The notes under the pieces: generated by a model | Told to the model about the DNA's origin: nothing | The model's input: the letters and a program-made list of their open reading frames with translations, nothing else | Database searches by the model: none | Assembly: GCA_036555705.1 (NCBI GenBank) | Contig: DATBKT010000132.1 | Span: forward strand, 83,223-147,222 | Direction of reading: 5' to 3' | Origin: JARBAU01 sp029237525 | Lineage (GTDB): Archaea > Thermoproteota > Nitrososphaeria > Nitrososphaerales > Nitrososphaeraceae | DNA: 64,000 nt | Program-made: the position numbers and the translations under genes | In this document: positions 37,541 to 47,448 of the stretch, in pieces | Layout: each line of letters begins with the position of its first letter | Numbering within the stretch: the stretch's first letter is position 1

Positions 37541-38944
37541 ATGTCCAACAATAGTAAAATTAGTACAATCAATCCTGCCACCGAGGAAGTTGTTGGCACA
37601 TTTGACGTTATGGATGGTGCACAGATATCTCAAATTGTGAAGAAATCTAGGACTGCCTTTGAATCATGGAGGAAGAAGGAAATAACGGAACGTTGCGATT
37701 ATATAAGAAACCTAGTAAAAGTTCTTCGGAAAAATAATGACTCCTATTCCTCGCTTGTCACCCAAGAAATGGGCAAGCCTATCAGGCAGTCTGTAGCCGA
37801 GATAGAAAAATGCGAATGGCTCTGTGATTACTACGCCGAACACGCAGAGTCATTTCTTAGAGACGAAATAATCCCAACCGAATTTCGCAAGAGTTTTGTC
37901 TCTTTTGAACCTTTAGGCGTGATTGCAGGTATTATGCCATGGAACTTCCCTTTCTGGCAGGTTATGAGATATGCAGTTCCAGCTCTCATCGCAGGGAATG
38001 TAGGTGTTTTAAAGCATTCTAGTGTGTGTTTAGGAAGTGCACTGGAAATAGAAAAGGCATTTCAGCTAGCAGGTTTTCCAGATGGGGTATTTCAATCAGT
38101 TATTGGAGATTACAGAGCTGGCGAAGCACTGATACAAGCTCCAGGAGTCAATGCAATCTCAGTGACAGGTAGCGTTGAGACCGGAAGACGAATAGGAGAA
38201 CTAGCTTCAAAAAGCCTGAAAAAGTACGTTTTGGAATTAGGAGGTAGTGATCCTTTTATCGTCCTAGAAGATGCTGACCTGATTCAAACTGCTCATCTGG
38301 CTGCACAATCGAGACTCTTAAACACTGGACAGAGTTGCATCGCAGCGAAGAGATTCATTGTTGTTAAGGACATTGCAGAAAAGTTTCTAAAACTCTTTGT
38401 AGAAAATACGAAAAACGAAGTAGTGGGTGATCCCATGAATCCCAAGACTACCGTTGGTCCACTAGTCAGAGACACTCAAAGACTAGCATTAGAAAAACAA
38501 GTCGACGATGCAAAGGCCAAAGGTGCAGAGATTTTAACTGGAGGAAGAAGAATCCAAAGTGATGGATATTTCTATGAACCCACTGTAATATCCAATGTAA
38601 CTCCTGACATGGCAGTCGTAAGAGAAGAAGTCTTTGGACCAGCAGCTCCTGTCATAATTGTAAAGAATGAATCAGATGCAGTACAAGAAGCAAATAATTC
38701 TGAATTTGGTTTAGGGGCAAGTATTTGGACGAACGATTTAGAGAAAGGTGTCAGACTGGCTAGACAGATCCAGAGCGGGATAGTAAGAGTCAACGAGATG
38801 GTCCGTTCTGACCCAAGATTGCCTTTCGGAGGAGTCAAGTATTCTGGTATCGGCAGGGAGCTATCAGAATTCGGGATCAAAGAATTTGTTAACATAAAAT
38901 CTGTGGCAGTAAAAGACTTGGCAAGCAAACTACTTGTAGAGTAG
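37541..38944 (+). CDS. Aldehyde dehydrogenase (succinate-semialdehyde dehydrogenase-like)
   Basis: A 467-residue NAD(P)-dependent aldehyde dehydrogenase. Landmarks: IMPWNFPFWQVMRYAVPALI (the N169-type oxyanion motif), SVTGSVETGRRIG (coenzyme loop), VLELGGSDPFIVLEDADL with the general-base Glu near 232, and NTGQSCIAAKRF with the catalytic Cys266. REEVFGPAAPV and PFGGVKYSGIGRE follow. The length and the short N-terminus fit the GabD/YneI type that oxidises succinic semialdehyde. In 3-hydroxypropionate/4-hydroxybutyrate archaea this could connect the cycle intermediate to succinate, but the substrate is inferred. Confidence 0.87.
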   Translation: MSNNSKISTINPATEEVVGTFDVMDGAQISQIVKKSRTAFESWRKKEITERCDYIRNLVKVLRKNNDSYSSLVTQEMGKPIRQSVAEIEKCEWLCDYYAEHAESFLRDEIIPTEFRKSFVSFEPLGVIAGIMPWNFPFWQVMRYAVPALIAGNVGVLKHSSVCLGSALEIEKAFQLAGFPDGVFQSVIGDYRAGEALIQAPGVNAISVTGSVETGRRIGELASKSLKKYVLELGGSDPFIVLEDADLIQTAHLAAQSRLLNTGQSCIAAKRFIVVKDIAEKFLKLFVENTKNEVVGDPMNPKTTVGPLVRDTQRLALEKQVDDAKAKGAEILTGGRRIQSDGYFYEPTVISNVTPDMAVVREEVFGPAAPVIIVKNESDAVQEANNSEFGLGASIWTNDLEKGVRLARQIQSGIVRVNEMVRSDPRLPFGGVKYSGIGRELSEFGIKEFVNIKSVAVKDLASKLLVE

Positions 38945-39202
38945 AATAAAAGAGTCATTACATTATATTTGATTCATGAAATAATCGATTATCATAAGAC
39001 TAATAATCCTTAGACTACAATGATCTTTATGATCGCTATACAGATATGTAGAACAGTAATAGTGATATAATAATATCAAGATTCAGCCTTAATCGAAGTA
39101 AATCTTGTCGAGATTCCTTGTTGTTCCGAAATATGTGATTAGAATCCCCTCTTAAATGTTAACAGGACATATTTGATTCAGATTAGGCTATATCCCTAAG
39201 AA
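38945..39202. other. Gap after the aldehyde dehydrogenase
   Basis: No gene seen before the small broken ORF at 39203-39322. Confidence 0.3.
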
Positions 39203-39322
39203 TTAGATCTTATCATCAATTTCAATTTGAAAACTTTCAAGCATAGACGATAGTCTATAGTCCATATCCTGATCAGTAGAAACAAAGTTTTGAAATGTTC
39301 ATGCAATATCTTTTTGATCCAT
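39203..39322 (-). pseudogene. Small gene with one in-frame TGA
   Basis: From the ATG at 39322 the frame reads MDQKDIA, a TGA at 39299-39301, then TFQNFVSTDQDMDYRLSSML and ESFQIEIDDKI before TAA. Both sides have protein character and share one frame. A TTTTTATAAAAG TATA box lies 11-25 bases upstream on the same strand. The TGA may have come from TGG (Trp) by one substitution. Other genes here use TGA as an ordinary stop (for example hemD), so a nonsense mutation is more likely than recoding. Confidence 0.4.
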
Positions 39323-39373
39323 GGTTTGCACTTTTATAAAAATACACATCTATCTACAAATCATATCATGGAG

Positions 39374-39964
39374 TTAAAGAGTAGAATGGAGAGGAGCGGA
39401 AAATTGAAAGTTCTGCTCTAATCTGTTAGATTCCAATCCAGTAGTAGATTTGTAAGAGATCGTGCCATTTATAATAACTTTGGATACGCCTCGATTAACA
39501 GTTTTCCAGACAGTTGGATCAAAAAGATTACGATCAATCATCCTTCTATCCTTCAAAATAATTGAACTATTACCAATGACAGGAAATGTGTCAGCAGAAG
39601 GGGTCAGGAAGCCTTCAAGCATTTGTCCAATACTACCTGATACTAATTTGATATTTTGGAATATGATATTATATTTAATTTCTTCCAAAATTAATGTGCC
39701 AGCATTCGGATTATTAACATTAAAACTAATCTGAAAAGCTGAATTATTGTTATTGATTCTATTCAAAGCTAGTTTTGCAATCGATATCTCAACCTGCTTG
39801 TGAGAATCAGAATTCGATGCTTCCTTATTTTTTATTTCATTTTGTATGCCCTTAAAGATCCCATTCTTTAAACTTGCGTTGCTCTCTACATAGACTAGAC
39901 TGACTATTATTAAAATTATTGTAACGCTCCCAGAAATAAAATAGATTTTATATAATACCTTCAT
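39374..39964 (-). CDS. LEA14/WHy-domain membrane-anchored protein
   Basis: A 196-residue protein with an N-terminal transmembrane helix (about 5-26, IYFISGSVTIILIIVSLVYV) and an outside domain of the LEA2/WHy type. The signature is VEISIAKLALNRINNNNSAF followed by QISFNVNNPNAGTLILEEIK, the 'xNPNxxxLxLxxxxY' beta-sandwich core. A second part is ISYKSTTGLESNRLEQNFQF. WHy domains occur in desiccation- and cold-stress proteins of plants, bacteria and archaea and may stabilise surfaces or membranes during dehydration, a sensible trait for a soil organism. Confidence 0.78.
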   Translation of the reverse strand: MKVLYKIYFISGSVTIILIIVSLVYVESNASLKNGIFKGIQNEIKNKEASNSDSHKQVEISIAKLALNRINNNNSAFQISFNVNNPNAGTLILEEIKYNIIFQNIKLVSGSIGQMLEGFLTPSADTFPVIGNSSIILKDRRMIDRNLFDPTVWKTVNRGVSKVIINGTISYKSTTGLESNRLEQNFQFSAPLHSTL

Positions 39965-40401
39965 ATTATAATAATAATAATAATGTCATATTTTAACTAA
40001 TTAACCCTTCTTTCTTGCGTAATATCTCAGTACGAGTTATGTTGACAATCAGAGTTATAATATTTTACATTTTGAATCGGAAGTGTTAATGTAATCAAAT
40101 GTACAGATAATTACGACTTGTCTTGAATTCAAAGAATATTGGAAGTCAACATTTAATGCGGATTTTGCTTTAGTGAAATCAATGCTCTTAGCTGAACATG
40201 CAATTCTTAGCTGAGCCAAGCTATCTATCTCCTAACTCTAGGATTATGTTTGTGGAAAATACGATGAAATATGCAGCTAAATCGAATTCGACATCAATTA
40301 ATTGAATATCTATATTCGAGAACATTAGTGAGAATAGACAAGAGTGAGTTTTGGAATCTATACTTTGATTCATATATTGAAAATGTATATACCATGCAGC
40401 A
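39965..40401. other. Gap with short triplet repeat
   Basis: It starts with an (ATA)n/(TAA)n run at about 39965-39983 in the promoter of the LEA-type gene. The motif CTTAGCTGA occurs twice around 40190-40215. No gene-like frame. Confidence 0.35.
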
Positions 40402-41949
40402 ATGGGGGCCGAAAGCGACAGGCAAGATGGCGTAGATTCTACTACCTTAGCTCAAGGTAGCAATAAGACCAAGGGGATTTATCTTTTTGGCGATTACTCG
40501 GCGTTTGATGAGAACAAGAACGTTATAGATATGTTGAAAGACTTTGTTTCGATCTCGGAGCATGTGTTTCAAATTCACGAGAATGTCGAAAAGCTCAATT
40601 ATTTAATAAAAAAGGTGGAGAATTTACGGGATGTAATCAATACGAAAATCGATCAAGTAAAATTATCCAGCGAATCTGAAATGGACAACTTTTTCGATGA
40701 GATTTACGAAAAACTTGTAAAAGTATATTTCCCAGATCAAATTAGTGTAGAATCATTTCTTAGAACTAAGAATTCAGTGTTGAGATCTATTAATGACGTA
40801 GAAAGGGAGAGTAAAATAAGTTTTGATGAATACAAATCATATCTCGAATCAAAGAAGATTGATTTCTATATGAGTTCTGTGAGGCTTATACAGGCATGGT
40901 TGTCAAAGGATGAAAATAGCTTGCCCAATGAACTTATTTCTCACGCCATGAATATTCTGATTGCAAAAGTGGGGGATACTGATGACCAGTACTCGATTAC
41001 TAGATCAACAGAATATCTCCAGTCAGCAGATTTGGAAAACATTAACAATCAGTGGGATTCAATGTCCTACTCTTTTTCAGTTAATGCCTCAGCCACTAGT
41101 TTTTGGAGAAGCCATAGAAAGATTATTGATCTGGAAATCGGTCAATTGGCCGTCCCTATAGGCTTTAAAACCTCTATCTCGGAGAAACTGCGTAGATCGT
41201 TTAGATTAGGTCATTCAAACGACCATCACTTTGCCTCAGAAAGAGAGCCTGATATGGTGTCAGTAGAGAATTACTACATTACTCATGCAAAACTAGAGAG
41301 TGGCAAGACTTTGTCGGTGATCCTTTCTGCAGAAGCGAAGCCGAAGGACAAAGTGATTAGAATCGAATACGACTTAAATGACCTTCATGTCGACAGAAAC
41401 AGCCCTAAACCCGAGACTCCCATTTATGTCCAGGTTATAGCAGAAGGTCGAGTTCCTAGAATCGAATATATTGACGAAAAGGAAAGCCACAAGATAGATT
41501 TACTTCAAAAGGAATTCCATCGATCTACTGATATTGAACGTATTATGGATATGGGATATAAGCTTGAGGAGAAGCTAAAACAGTTGATAGACTTACGTCT
41601 TATATCATCATACATCAATCTCTATTTAATTTCAGTTGATAACAAAGAAGCAGTATTTATTACGGATAGCCCATCCACAGTTGGCCATTTATCGTACAGT
41701 GAGGATTTGGTAGCCTCATTCCTAGAAGCAATAGCATCTGCATTCGCACCAATAATACAAATGCTAAAATCTAAAAGTCCAGTCAATGGAGAATTAATTT
41801 TAAGATATGATTCACCAAACAAGCAGAGAGAAGAATATATGATCAGAATTGAAGACATAATTTCTAGACTATCTCAGTCAAGTGGTGGACACAAAGTGCT
41901 AGCTGCACTAGGAGTTATTGAAGAAGGTAGTGCAAATTCGAAAGCCTAG
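40402..41949 (+). CDS. Large unknown coiled-coil protein
   Basis: A 515-residue soluble protein. Residues about 30-160 are helical with heptad patterns (ISEHVFQIHENVEKLNYLIK, YEKLVKVYFPDQ, SINDVERESKISFDEYKSYL). The middle, about 290-370, is beta-rich (KTLSVILSAEAKPKDKVIRI, PIYVQVIAEGRVPRIEYIDE). The C-terminal 150 residues are alpha-beta with LISSYINLYLISVDNKEAVF. No signal, membrane helix or catalytic motif is seen. No family known to me. It stands alone with 450-base and 225-base gaps around it. Confidence 0.65.
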   Translation: MGAESDRQDGVDSTTLAQGSNKTKGIYLFGDYSAFDENKNVIDMLKDFVSISEHVFQIHENVEKLNYLIKKVENLRDVINTKIDQVKLSSESEMDNFFDEIYEKLVKVYFPDQISVESFLRTKNSVLRSINDVERESKISFDEYKSYLESKKIDFYMSSVRLIQAWLSKDENSLPNELISHAMNILIAKVGDTDDQYSITRSTEYLQSADLENINNQWDSMSYSFSVNASATSFWRSHRKIIDLEIGQLAVPIGFKTSISEKLRRSFRLGHSNDHHFASEREPDMVSVENYYITHAKLESGKTLSVILSAEAKPKDKVIRIEYDLNDLHVDRNSPKPETPIYVQVIAEGRVPRIEYIDEKESHKIDLLQKEFHRSTDIERIMDMGYKLEEKLKQLIDLRLISSYINLYLISVDNKEAVFITDSPSTVGHLSYSEDLVASFLEAIASAFAPIIQMLKSKSPVNGELILRYDSPNKQREEYMIRIEDIISRLSQSSGGHKVLAALGVIEEGSANSKA

Positions 41950-42174
41950 AGTCTGCTCAAAGCTAACTGACAAGATACTTCGTCTACATTTTTGGCATTG
42001 CATTTCCCAATATCGACTCATACACTGGCAAATTTGTATATTTTATTATAATTTATCAACATAATTGTTGAAATCTATTATTATGAGTAAACACCCCGTA
42101 ATATCAATATGATTAGAGTTAAAGTCATATGATTTAGAATATTCAATCGAGTAGATATATGCAATTTTAGACTT

Positions 42175-42549
42175 TCACGCTGACTTGGGTTGTTTGCTAA
42201 CTACATTATTATAAGCAGTTATGAACCAAGCAGCATAATTGTTTGCATGCCTTTCAGTGCCTCTATGTTCTCCACCTCTAGTTCTTAAATGATGATAGAA
42301 CTCGTGCAGCATTACAAACGGGTTATAGAACACATCAGAATTCATCGCATAAATTCTCATGCTTTGCTGAACATATACTGCGTATACACTCCTCCTTTTT
42401 CCCTTAATTGTCCCTACTAAAATTTTAGGAGGAGAAATACTATATATTTTGCTGAGTTGGTATAATGCATCTTCAGTTCTACCGTTTAAAATCATGTGAA
42501 CGATTTTGGCCCTGGTTACTTCGTCTGGCGTGGTCACAATAGCTGGCAT
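42175..42549 (-). CDS. Small zinc metallopeptidase-like protein (HExxH)
   Basis: A 124-residue protein with an HEFYHH motif at 82-87 (H82-E83-x-x-H86), giving two zinc ligands and the catalytic Glu. A third ligand is probably in the segment GGEHRGTERHANNYAAWFI (Glu99 or His101), as in short gluzincin or SprT-like proteins. The N-terminal half is helical with RTEDALYQLSKIYSIS and a strand pair (ILVGTIKGKRRSVYAVYVQ). No signal peptide, so it is cytoplasmic. The protease role is inferred from the motif only. Confidence 0.65.
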   Translation of the reverse strand: MPAIVTTPDEVTRAKIVHMILNGRTEDALYQLSKIYSISPPKILVGTIKGKRRSVYAVYVQQSMRIYAMNSDVFYNPFVMLHEFYHHLRTRGGEHRGTERHANNYAAWFITAYNNVVSKQPKSA

Positions 42550-42731
42550 CAGTTACTTAACATAACGTATTTCATGATATTTGCCTTCGCATCTCTTAGC
42601 AAATTCCTAAACTATTTTCCAGTTCCAGTGCAGTACGATTCAATTGTTAACTATTTTATCACAATAATAATATGAAGGCAATATCTTATACAAATCATGT
42701 CGATTGACAAAAGATTGTCTAAAGCGGGCAG

Positions 42732-43751
42732 GTGATACCGAATATATCATTAGAACAAAGAGAAACTATATTTAATCTATATAAATCTGGCATTGCCCCA
42801 GACATTATTGCGTTACAGATGGATTTGAACCAAGAAGATGTCATGGCTATAATCCATGAAACCAGAATCAACGAGACAAACAAAAAGAATTCTCAGAAAA
42901 GACAAAGGGACGCTCCTTTACTGAGCGGTTTATATCTTGATACAATAGTCAATGTAGACTTGGCAATCAAACAGGCACAATCTAGGATGTGGCAGGCCTT
43001 AAAAGTTAAACCACAGTTTAATATTTCAATGGAAGAAACTCAGAATATTTTAGAAAGTTACGAAGGTTCTAAAGTCACGTTAGTGGTCCTATACATCGAT
43101 TTGGTCGAATCAACTAGACTATCGATGATGCTTCCCATAGACAGGTTGGCAACTATAATTCAGGCTTTTACCCAAGAAATGTCAATGCTAATTGAAGCTT
43201 ATGGTGGATTTATATTGAAATATGTCGGTGACGCCATATTGGCCTTTTTTGTAGTCCCTGAATACGAAAAGGATGCAGGTTTCAAAACCAATGCCTATCT
43301 ACCATGTCTAAATGCTGTGAATTGTGCATGTTCTATGATCAAAATAAACCGTGAAGGCATAAATCCCATACTTAATCAATATGATTATCCGGAGCTCAAG
43401 GTAAGGATTGGCATAGATATTGGTGAAAATGTAGTAGTTCAATATGGATGGGATACATACAATAGAAATGGCAAGGTAATAATGAAAAAGGCACACCTAG
43501 ATGCCCTTGGTTATACCATCAATATCGCCACAAAAATGACCGGACTAGCCAAGCCCGATCAAATCGTGATAGGCCAAATGGTATATGATTTATTGGACGA
43601 GAAACAGAAGATGGCCTTTAAGCCTTTATCCATGAAACCCGATATGTGGAATTATGTTAGCGACTATGCAGGCGGAAGGATATATGACTTATTTGGGAGT
43701 ATAAATAGAAAATTCGATGTACCTTACAACGGCGCTAATAACAACAAATAG
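42732..43751 (+). CDS. Class III nucleotide cyclase with N-terminal HTH-like region
   Basis: A 339-residue protein from a GTG start. Residues 1-45 (MIPNISLEQRETIFNLYKSG, DIIALQMDLNQEDVMAIIHE) look like a helix-turn-helix. The cyclase homology domain (about 112-325) has metal Asp123 in LYIDLVESTRLS, Lys163 (purine-specifying position) and metal Asp167 in LKYVGDAILAFF, GIDIGENVV, and the Asn of GYTINIATKMTGLA, where the usual 'NxxxR' transition-state Arg is Lys. It probably makes cAMP or cGMP; the Arg-to-Lys change may lower activity. An HTH fused to a cyclase is unusual. Cytoplasmic, alone. Confidence 0.8.
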   Translation: MIPNISLEQRETIFNLYKSGIAPDIIALQMDLNQEDVMAIIHETRINETNKKNSQKRQRDAPLLSGLYLDTIVNVDLAIKQAQSRMWQALKVKPQFNISMEETQNILESYEGSKVTLVVLYIDLVESTRLSMMLPIDRLATIIQAFTQEMSMLIEAYGGFILKYVGDAILAFFVVPEYEKDAGFKTNAYLPCLNAVNCACSMIKINREGINPILNQYDYPELKVRIGIDIGENVVVQYGWDTYNRNGKVIMKKAHLDALGYTINIATKMTGLAKPDQIVIGQMVYDLLDEKQKMAFKPLSMKPDMWNYVSDYAGGRIYDLFGSINRKFDVPYNGANNNK

Positions 43752-44123
43752 TTAATTTTGTTGAATCTCGTGATGTGAATCACAGAAGTGGATAGTAGCT
43801 AAGATTGCTATTCTAGGGCTAACGCTTGTCATGACTTTGTGATTAATTTAGTGATAATATGATCAATCATTAACCCAATGAGCGAGCTAGCGAGCAATAT
43901 AGATCTTTTGTTCAAACTGAAGGACAAAATAGCAGATATGAAAAGGTCGAATGCATTTATATGTAAATATTTGAGGCAATATCTCCTATTGTGCTAACAA
44001 CAGAAAATGAAACCAATTAACAATATGTCAGTAAAAAGAAATATCATGAAAAGATCTTGCAAAAAGCAATAATGCCAGCAATTCAATTCAATTTGCCTTT
44101 AATTATGGGACTGTGCACGTATC
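43752..44123. other. Gap with a possible 39-residue ORF
   Basis: It contains only the small ORF at 43878-43997. The remainder is AT-rich without structure. Confidence 0.35.
43878..43997 (+). CDS. Possible 39-residue ORF
   Basis: An ATG frame reading MSELASNIDLLFKLKDKIAD, then MKRSNAFICKYLRQYLLLC. Composition is protein-like and forms one amphipathic helix. No homologue known. It could be chance. Confidence 0.25.
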   Translation: MSELASNIDLLFKLKDKIADMKRSNAFICKYLRQYLLLC

Positions 44124-46034
44124 TTATTGTTCGCGTAAAGCTAACATTTGTTCTAATTTATCTTTCAGAATTTTGTTTATCTTTTGTCCGTCAGATCTAC
44201 CCTTAAGCATTGCCATAGTCCGCCCCATTAGCATTCCTAGCGAATTCATGCCCTTTTCATTTATGGCGTCAAGATGATTGTTCAAAATCCCTTCAATCTC
44301 ATCTTCTAGCTGTCGTTCTGTCATAGTCTCAAACCCAGATTCGAATTCCTCTACTCTATTTATTTCGCGTTTCATAAACTTTTCATACAATATAGGTACT
44401 GACTCTTTTGCGATTCTGCCTTTGTCTAGCTCGTTAAATATTTCAAGCACTCTTTCATCAGATAGTAATGAACTATCATATCCCTGCCTTTCTAGATTGG
44501 TTATATCCTCTGTCAATTTTGAAGCTACGAAAGTAGGTGATATCTTCGTTGAGGATACAATCTTCTCAAACAAGTTCAAATATTGGGAATCAAAGATCTC
44601 CTCAGCAAGCTTTTTGTTTAATCCGAATTTGGATATCATTTCATTTGTATATTCTTCTATTGGCCGGGGAATCTTTTGACGTAAGGAGTCAAGAAGTAAG
44701 CTATCAACTTTGATGGGTGCTATGTCCGTTTCCGGGTACATCCTAGCAGACCCAGGTCTAGGTCTGATGTATATCGTTTCGCCTGATGGCGTTGCAGCTC
44801 GTGTTTCTGCAGGGACTCCTTCGAGTACGGCTTTTAATCTTTGAATCAATGATTCTATCGCGAAGTTCACATTAGTCAAGCCTCCACCTATAATAATGAA
44901 CGCATCATTTTTAGAACTCTTTGCAAGTTTTCTTTCTATACTGTCAAGGTTTTCCTTAGTTATGCCATACCCTGGAAGCTCGTCGGAATGAAAAATTCCT
45001 CCAATACCGTAAAAACGAACAAGCTGGCTCAATTCCTTACCCAATCTGATCCCTTCGTACGGTTCAAATCCGAGCATTCCAGCAAAACCTTCTATTTTAA
45101 AAGCCTTGTAAACTGTACTTTGATCCTTAAGTGATTCGATGATTTTTCTGGAGGATGATCTTCTTAATATATCAGTTACATCGACTATTCCGTTGTCGCA
45201 ACGTATTTCTTTAATCCCTAATTCGTTTTTGAGTTTGTCCGTGATGATTATTAGTCCATGTTGTCTGTTCGCTTCGTATTGGATCACTTTGACCAGCTGA
45301 TCAAGCTTCTGTACTCCCTTAATTTCTACAACTCGTCCATCCTCTACAGAGATGTTGACGTCTTGCCGTATGCTTCCGATACCCCGAGCCACTCTTTTAC
45401 TTGCCCTTAATATCCTTCCTAGGCCCAATGCTAATTGCATTACTTCAGGCGGAGTAATGGAAACAGGTTCAAGTGCAATCTCGACCAATGGGATCCCTAA
45501 TCTGTCTAGTCCAAACTCTCTCTTACTATTTTTATCTGAAATCAATTTTGAGGCATCCTCTTCAAGGCAAATGCTCTGAACACCAGTTCTTTTTCCATTA
45601 ACATCGACAAATCCGCCCATTGAAATTAACATCGTCCGTTGAAACCCACTTGTATTTGATCCGTCTATAACTATTTTGCGCATTACGTGAATTTCATCAG
45701 CAATGTGTGAATTGAGTGCAAGCGAAAAAATTAGTGCAGATTCGAGTGCTTCTCTATTGATGCAATGCGGTGGTTCCTCATCGGCCTCTACCAAGCAGCT
45801 TGTTCTGTTCGCCGCAAGGTATCTGAATGACTGGATTTTTTTAGACTCAAATAAGGCGGCCGGATCGATTATACCCAATTCACTCTGAGCTGGCCTCAAG
45901 CTTCGTGAAAAATCGAGAGTATACTCTTCATCCTCGTTGGATCGACATTGACAAAAGAGCTTGGTCCCAGTAGCAAGCTGCTGATGAATTTCTAGGCCAA
46001 CTTTGAGGTTAATGTCTAGTTTATTAGTAGTCAC
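44124..46034 (-). CDS. gatE: Glutamyl-tRNA(Gln) amidotransferase subunit E
   Basis: A 636-residue GatB/GatE family kinase subunit. It begins with NLKVGLEIHQQLATGTKLFC (the GLExH motif) and a Cys pair (FCQCRS) for zinc. EADEEPPHCINREA follows, then VMRKIVIDGSNTSGFQRTML, GVQSICLEEDASKLI and LDRLGIPLVEIALEP. An AspRS-like insert lies about 270-400, which distinguishes GatE from GatB. The helical/YqeY tail near 520-636 ends NSLGMLMGRTMAMLKGRSDG. It phosphorylates Glu-tRNA-Gln before amidation. It is downstream of gatD by 28 bases, an archaeal-only operon. Confidence 0.94.
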   Translation of the reverse strand: MTTNKLDINLKVGLEIHQQLATGTKLFCQCRSNEDEEYTLDFSRSLRPAQSELGIIDPAALFESKKIQSFRYLAANRTSCLVEADEEPPHCINREALESALIFSLALNSHIADEIHVMRKIVIDGSNTSGFQRTMLISMGGFVDVNGKRTGVQSICLEEDASKLISDKNSKREFGLDRLGIPLVEIALEPVSITPPEVMQLALGLGRILRASKRVARGIGSIRQDVNISVEDGRVVEIKGVQKLDQLVKVIQYEANRQHGLIIITDKLKNELGIKEIRCDNGIVDVTDILRRSSSRKIIESLKDQSTVYKAFKIEGFAGMLGFEPYEGIRLGKELSQLVRFYGIGGIFHSDELPGYGITKENLDSIERKLAKSSKNDAFIIIGGGLTNVNFAIESLIQRLKAVLEGVPAETRAATPSGETIYIRPRPGSARMYPETDIAPIKVDSLLLDSLRQKIPRPIEEYTNEMISKFGLNKKLAEEIFDSQYLNLFEKIVSSTKISPTFVASKLTEDITNLERQGYDSSLLSDERVLEIFNELDKGRIAKESVPILYEKFMKREINRVEEFESGFETMTERQLEDEIEGILNNHLDAINEKGMNSLGMLMGRTMAMLKGRSDGQKINKILKDKLEQMLALREQ

Positions 46035-46062
46035 TTGAAAATATACTGAAATCTAAAGTCTT

Positions 46063-47448
46063 TTATTTCTTATCTATTTCTATGGGGCTGACGTATGTTA
46101 TTTCGTTACACATATTCTCTTGCATCTTCCATTTAATTTCTACGGAGCTTTCATTGTTTGCTATAAGCCACATTGCCTTAGTTAGTGCAGTTTCAGGAGT
46201 CATATCTGACAACGGTATGATTCCAATCCCAAGTAAATCTCTGCCTGTGTTGTACACGTTCATATTAACTCTTCCCCATAAACATTGTGAAGTCATAAAA
46301 ATCATTATTCCAGATTCGATTGCCTGTTTTAATTGAGTAAAACAATCACGACTCACGTGACCAAGCCCTGTGCCTTCGAAAATTATAGCCTTACAACCGT
46401 TTTTCACTAAATCTGAAATGATCGTAGGCTCAAATCCAGGATAATATTGAAGCAAGACCACGTGTCTATCGAAGGATGTTTCGTATGAAGAATGTTTTCC
46501 TTCTCCACGTCTTGTTAGCTTCAACATGTTATTAGATTGCATTTTGATACTATCACTATCTATCAACGCTATTGGTTCTAAATTGATTGATTCAAAAGCA
46601 TCTCGGCTGCTAGTATGGTTTTTTCGAACTCTAGTACCGAGATGGCATGCCAAGAGACCATCCGAGGTATTAGCATGCATTACGACGAAGACACCAGAAT
46701 GTTCTGATTTTACAGCAAATCTCGTCGCCCCTATCAGGTTGAGCGCCGCATCAGACGATGGTCTATCAGATGATCTTTGAGCCCCAGTTAATACTATAGG
46801 TATAGGAGTATTCCGAAGAGCAAAACTAAGTGCAGCAGACGTATAATGCATAGTATCTGTTCCATGTGACAGAATGATACCCTTGTAAATCCCAGTGTTG
46901 ATTTTTTCAATGATCTTATTTGCCATAAGAGTCCAATCATCTGGTACTAAATTTTCGCTATATTCATTCAGTAACATCTCCGTGTCAACTGAGGCATATT
47001 TAGAAATTTCTGGTACAGACAAATAAAGATCAGATGCGGACATAACAGAGGTAACTCCTCCAGTCCTATAGTCAATTTTGCTGCCTATTGTCCCACCGGT
47101 ACTAATAAGTGCGACTCTAGGAAGACTATCTTTAAGATCTAGAATGGGTACCCTAAACTCGTCTAATGATTCGGATTTACTGTCCAAAAATTTTCCATTT
47201 ATATATGCGCTGTACTGAAGCTCAGAACAGTTTTTTTCAATCGATATTATTTTCGTTATATCAATACCTATATTGTAGCCATTCCCTAGTTTGATGACTA
47301 TATGATTGTCATCAAACAATTCGTAACGTGGAAGTAATAGCCCAGAATACCCTCCGACAGCAGTATGTATAGTGATACTTTGTCCTATTTTGATATCTTT
47401 TCCATTCAGAAGCTCCGACGCCTTTCCTTTGTACTCTGAGGTTCCCAT
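46063..47448 (-). CDS. gatD: Glutamyl-tRNA(Gln) amidotransferase subunit D (asparaginase-type)
   Basis: A 461-residue protein. The N-terminal 95 residues form the GatD-specific beta-barrel (IGQSITIHTAVGGYSGLLLP). The L-asparaginase domain has ALISTGGTIG (113-122, catalytic Thr119/120), ILSHGTDTMHYTSAALSF (second catalytic Thr-Asp) and IVLTGAQRSSDRPSSDAALN, and ends with SQCLWGRVNMNVYNTGRDL. It releases ammonia from Gln or Asn and channels it to GatE to convert Glu-tRNA-Gln to Gln-tRNA-Gln, the archaeal route replacing a GlnRS. Confidence 0.94.
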   Translation of the reverse strand: MGTSEYKGKASELLNGKDIKIGQSITIHTAVGGYSGLLLPRYELFDDNHIVIKLGNGYNIGIDITKIISIEKNCSELQYSAYINGKFLDSKSESLDEFRVPILDLKDSLPRVALISTGGTIGSKIDYRTGGVTSVMSASDLYLSVPEISKYASVDTEMLLNEYSENLVPDDWTLMANKIIEKINTGIYKGIILSHGTDTMHYTSAALSFALRNTPIPIVLTGAQRSSDRPSSDAALNLIGATRFAVKSEHSGVFVVMHANTSDGLLACHLGTRVRKNHTSSRDAFESINLEPIALIDSDSIKMQSNNMLKLTRRGEGKHSSYETSFDRHVVLLQYYPGFEPTIISDLVKNGCKAIIFEGTGLGHVSRDCFTQLKQAIESGIMIFMTSQCLWGRVNMNVYNTGRDLLGIGIIPLSDMTPETALTKAMWLIANNESSVEIKWKMQENMCNEITYVSPIEIDKK

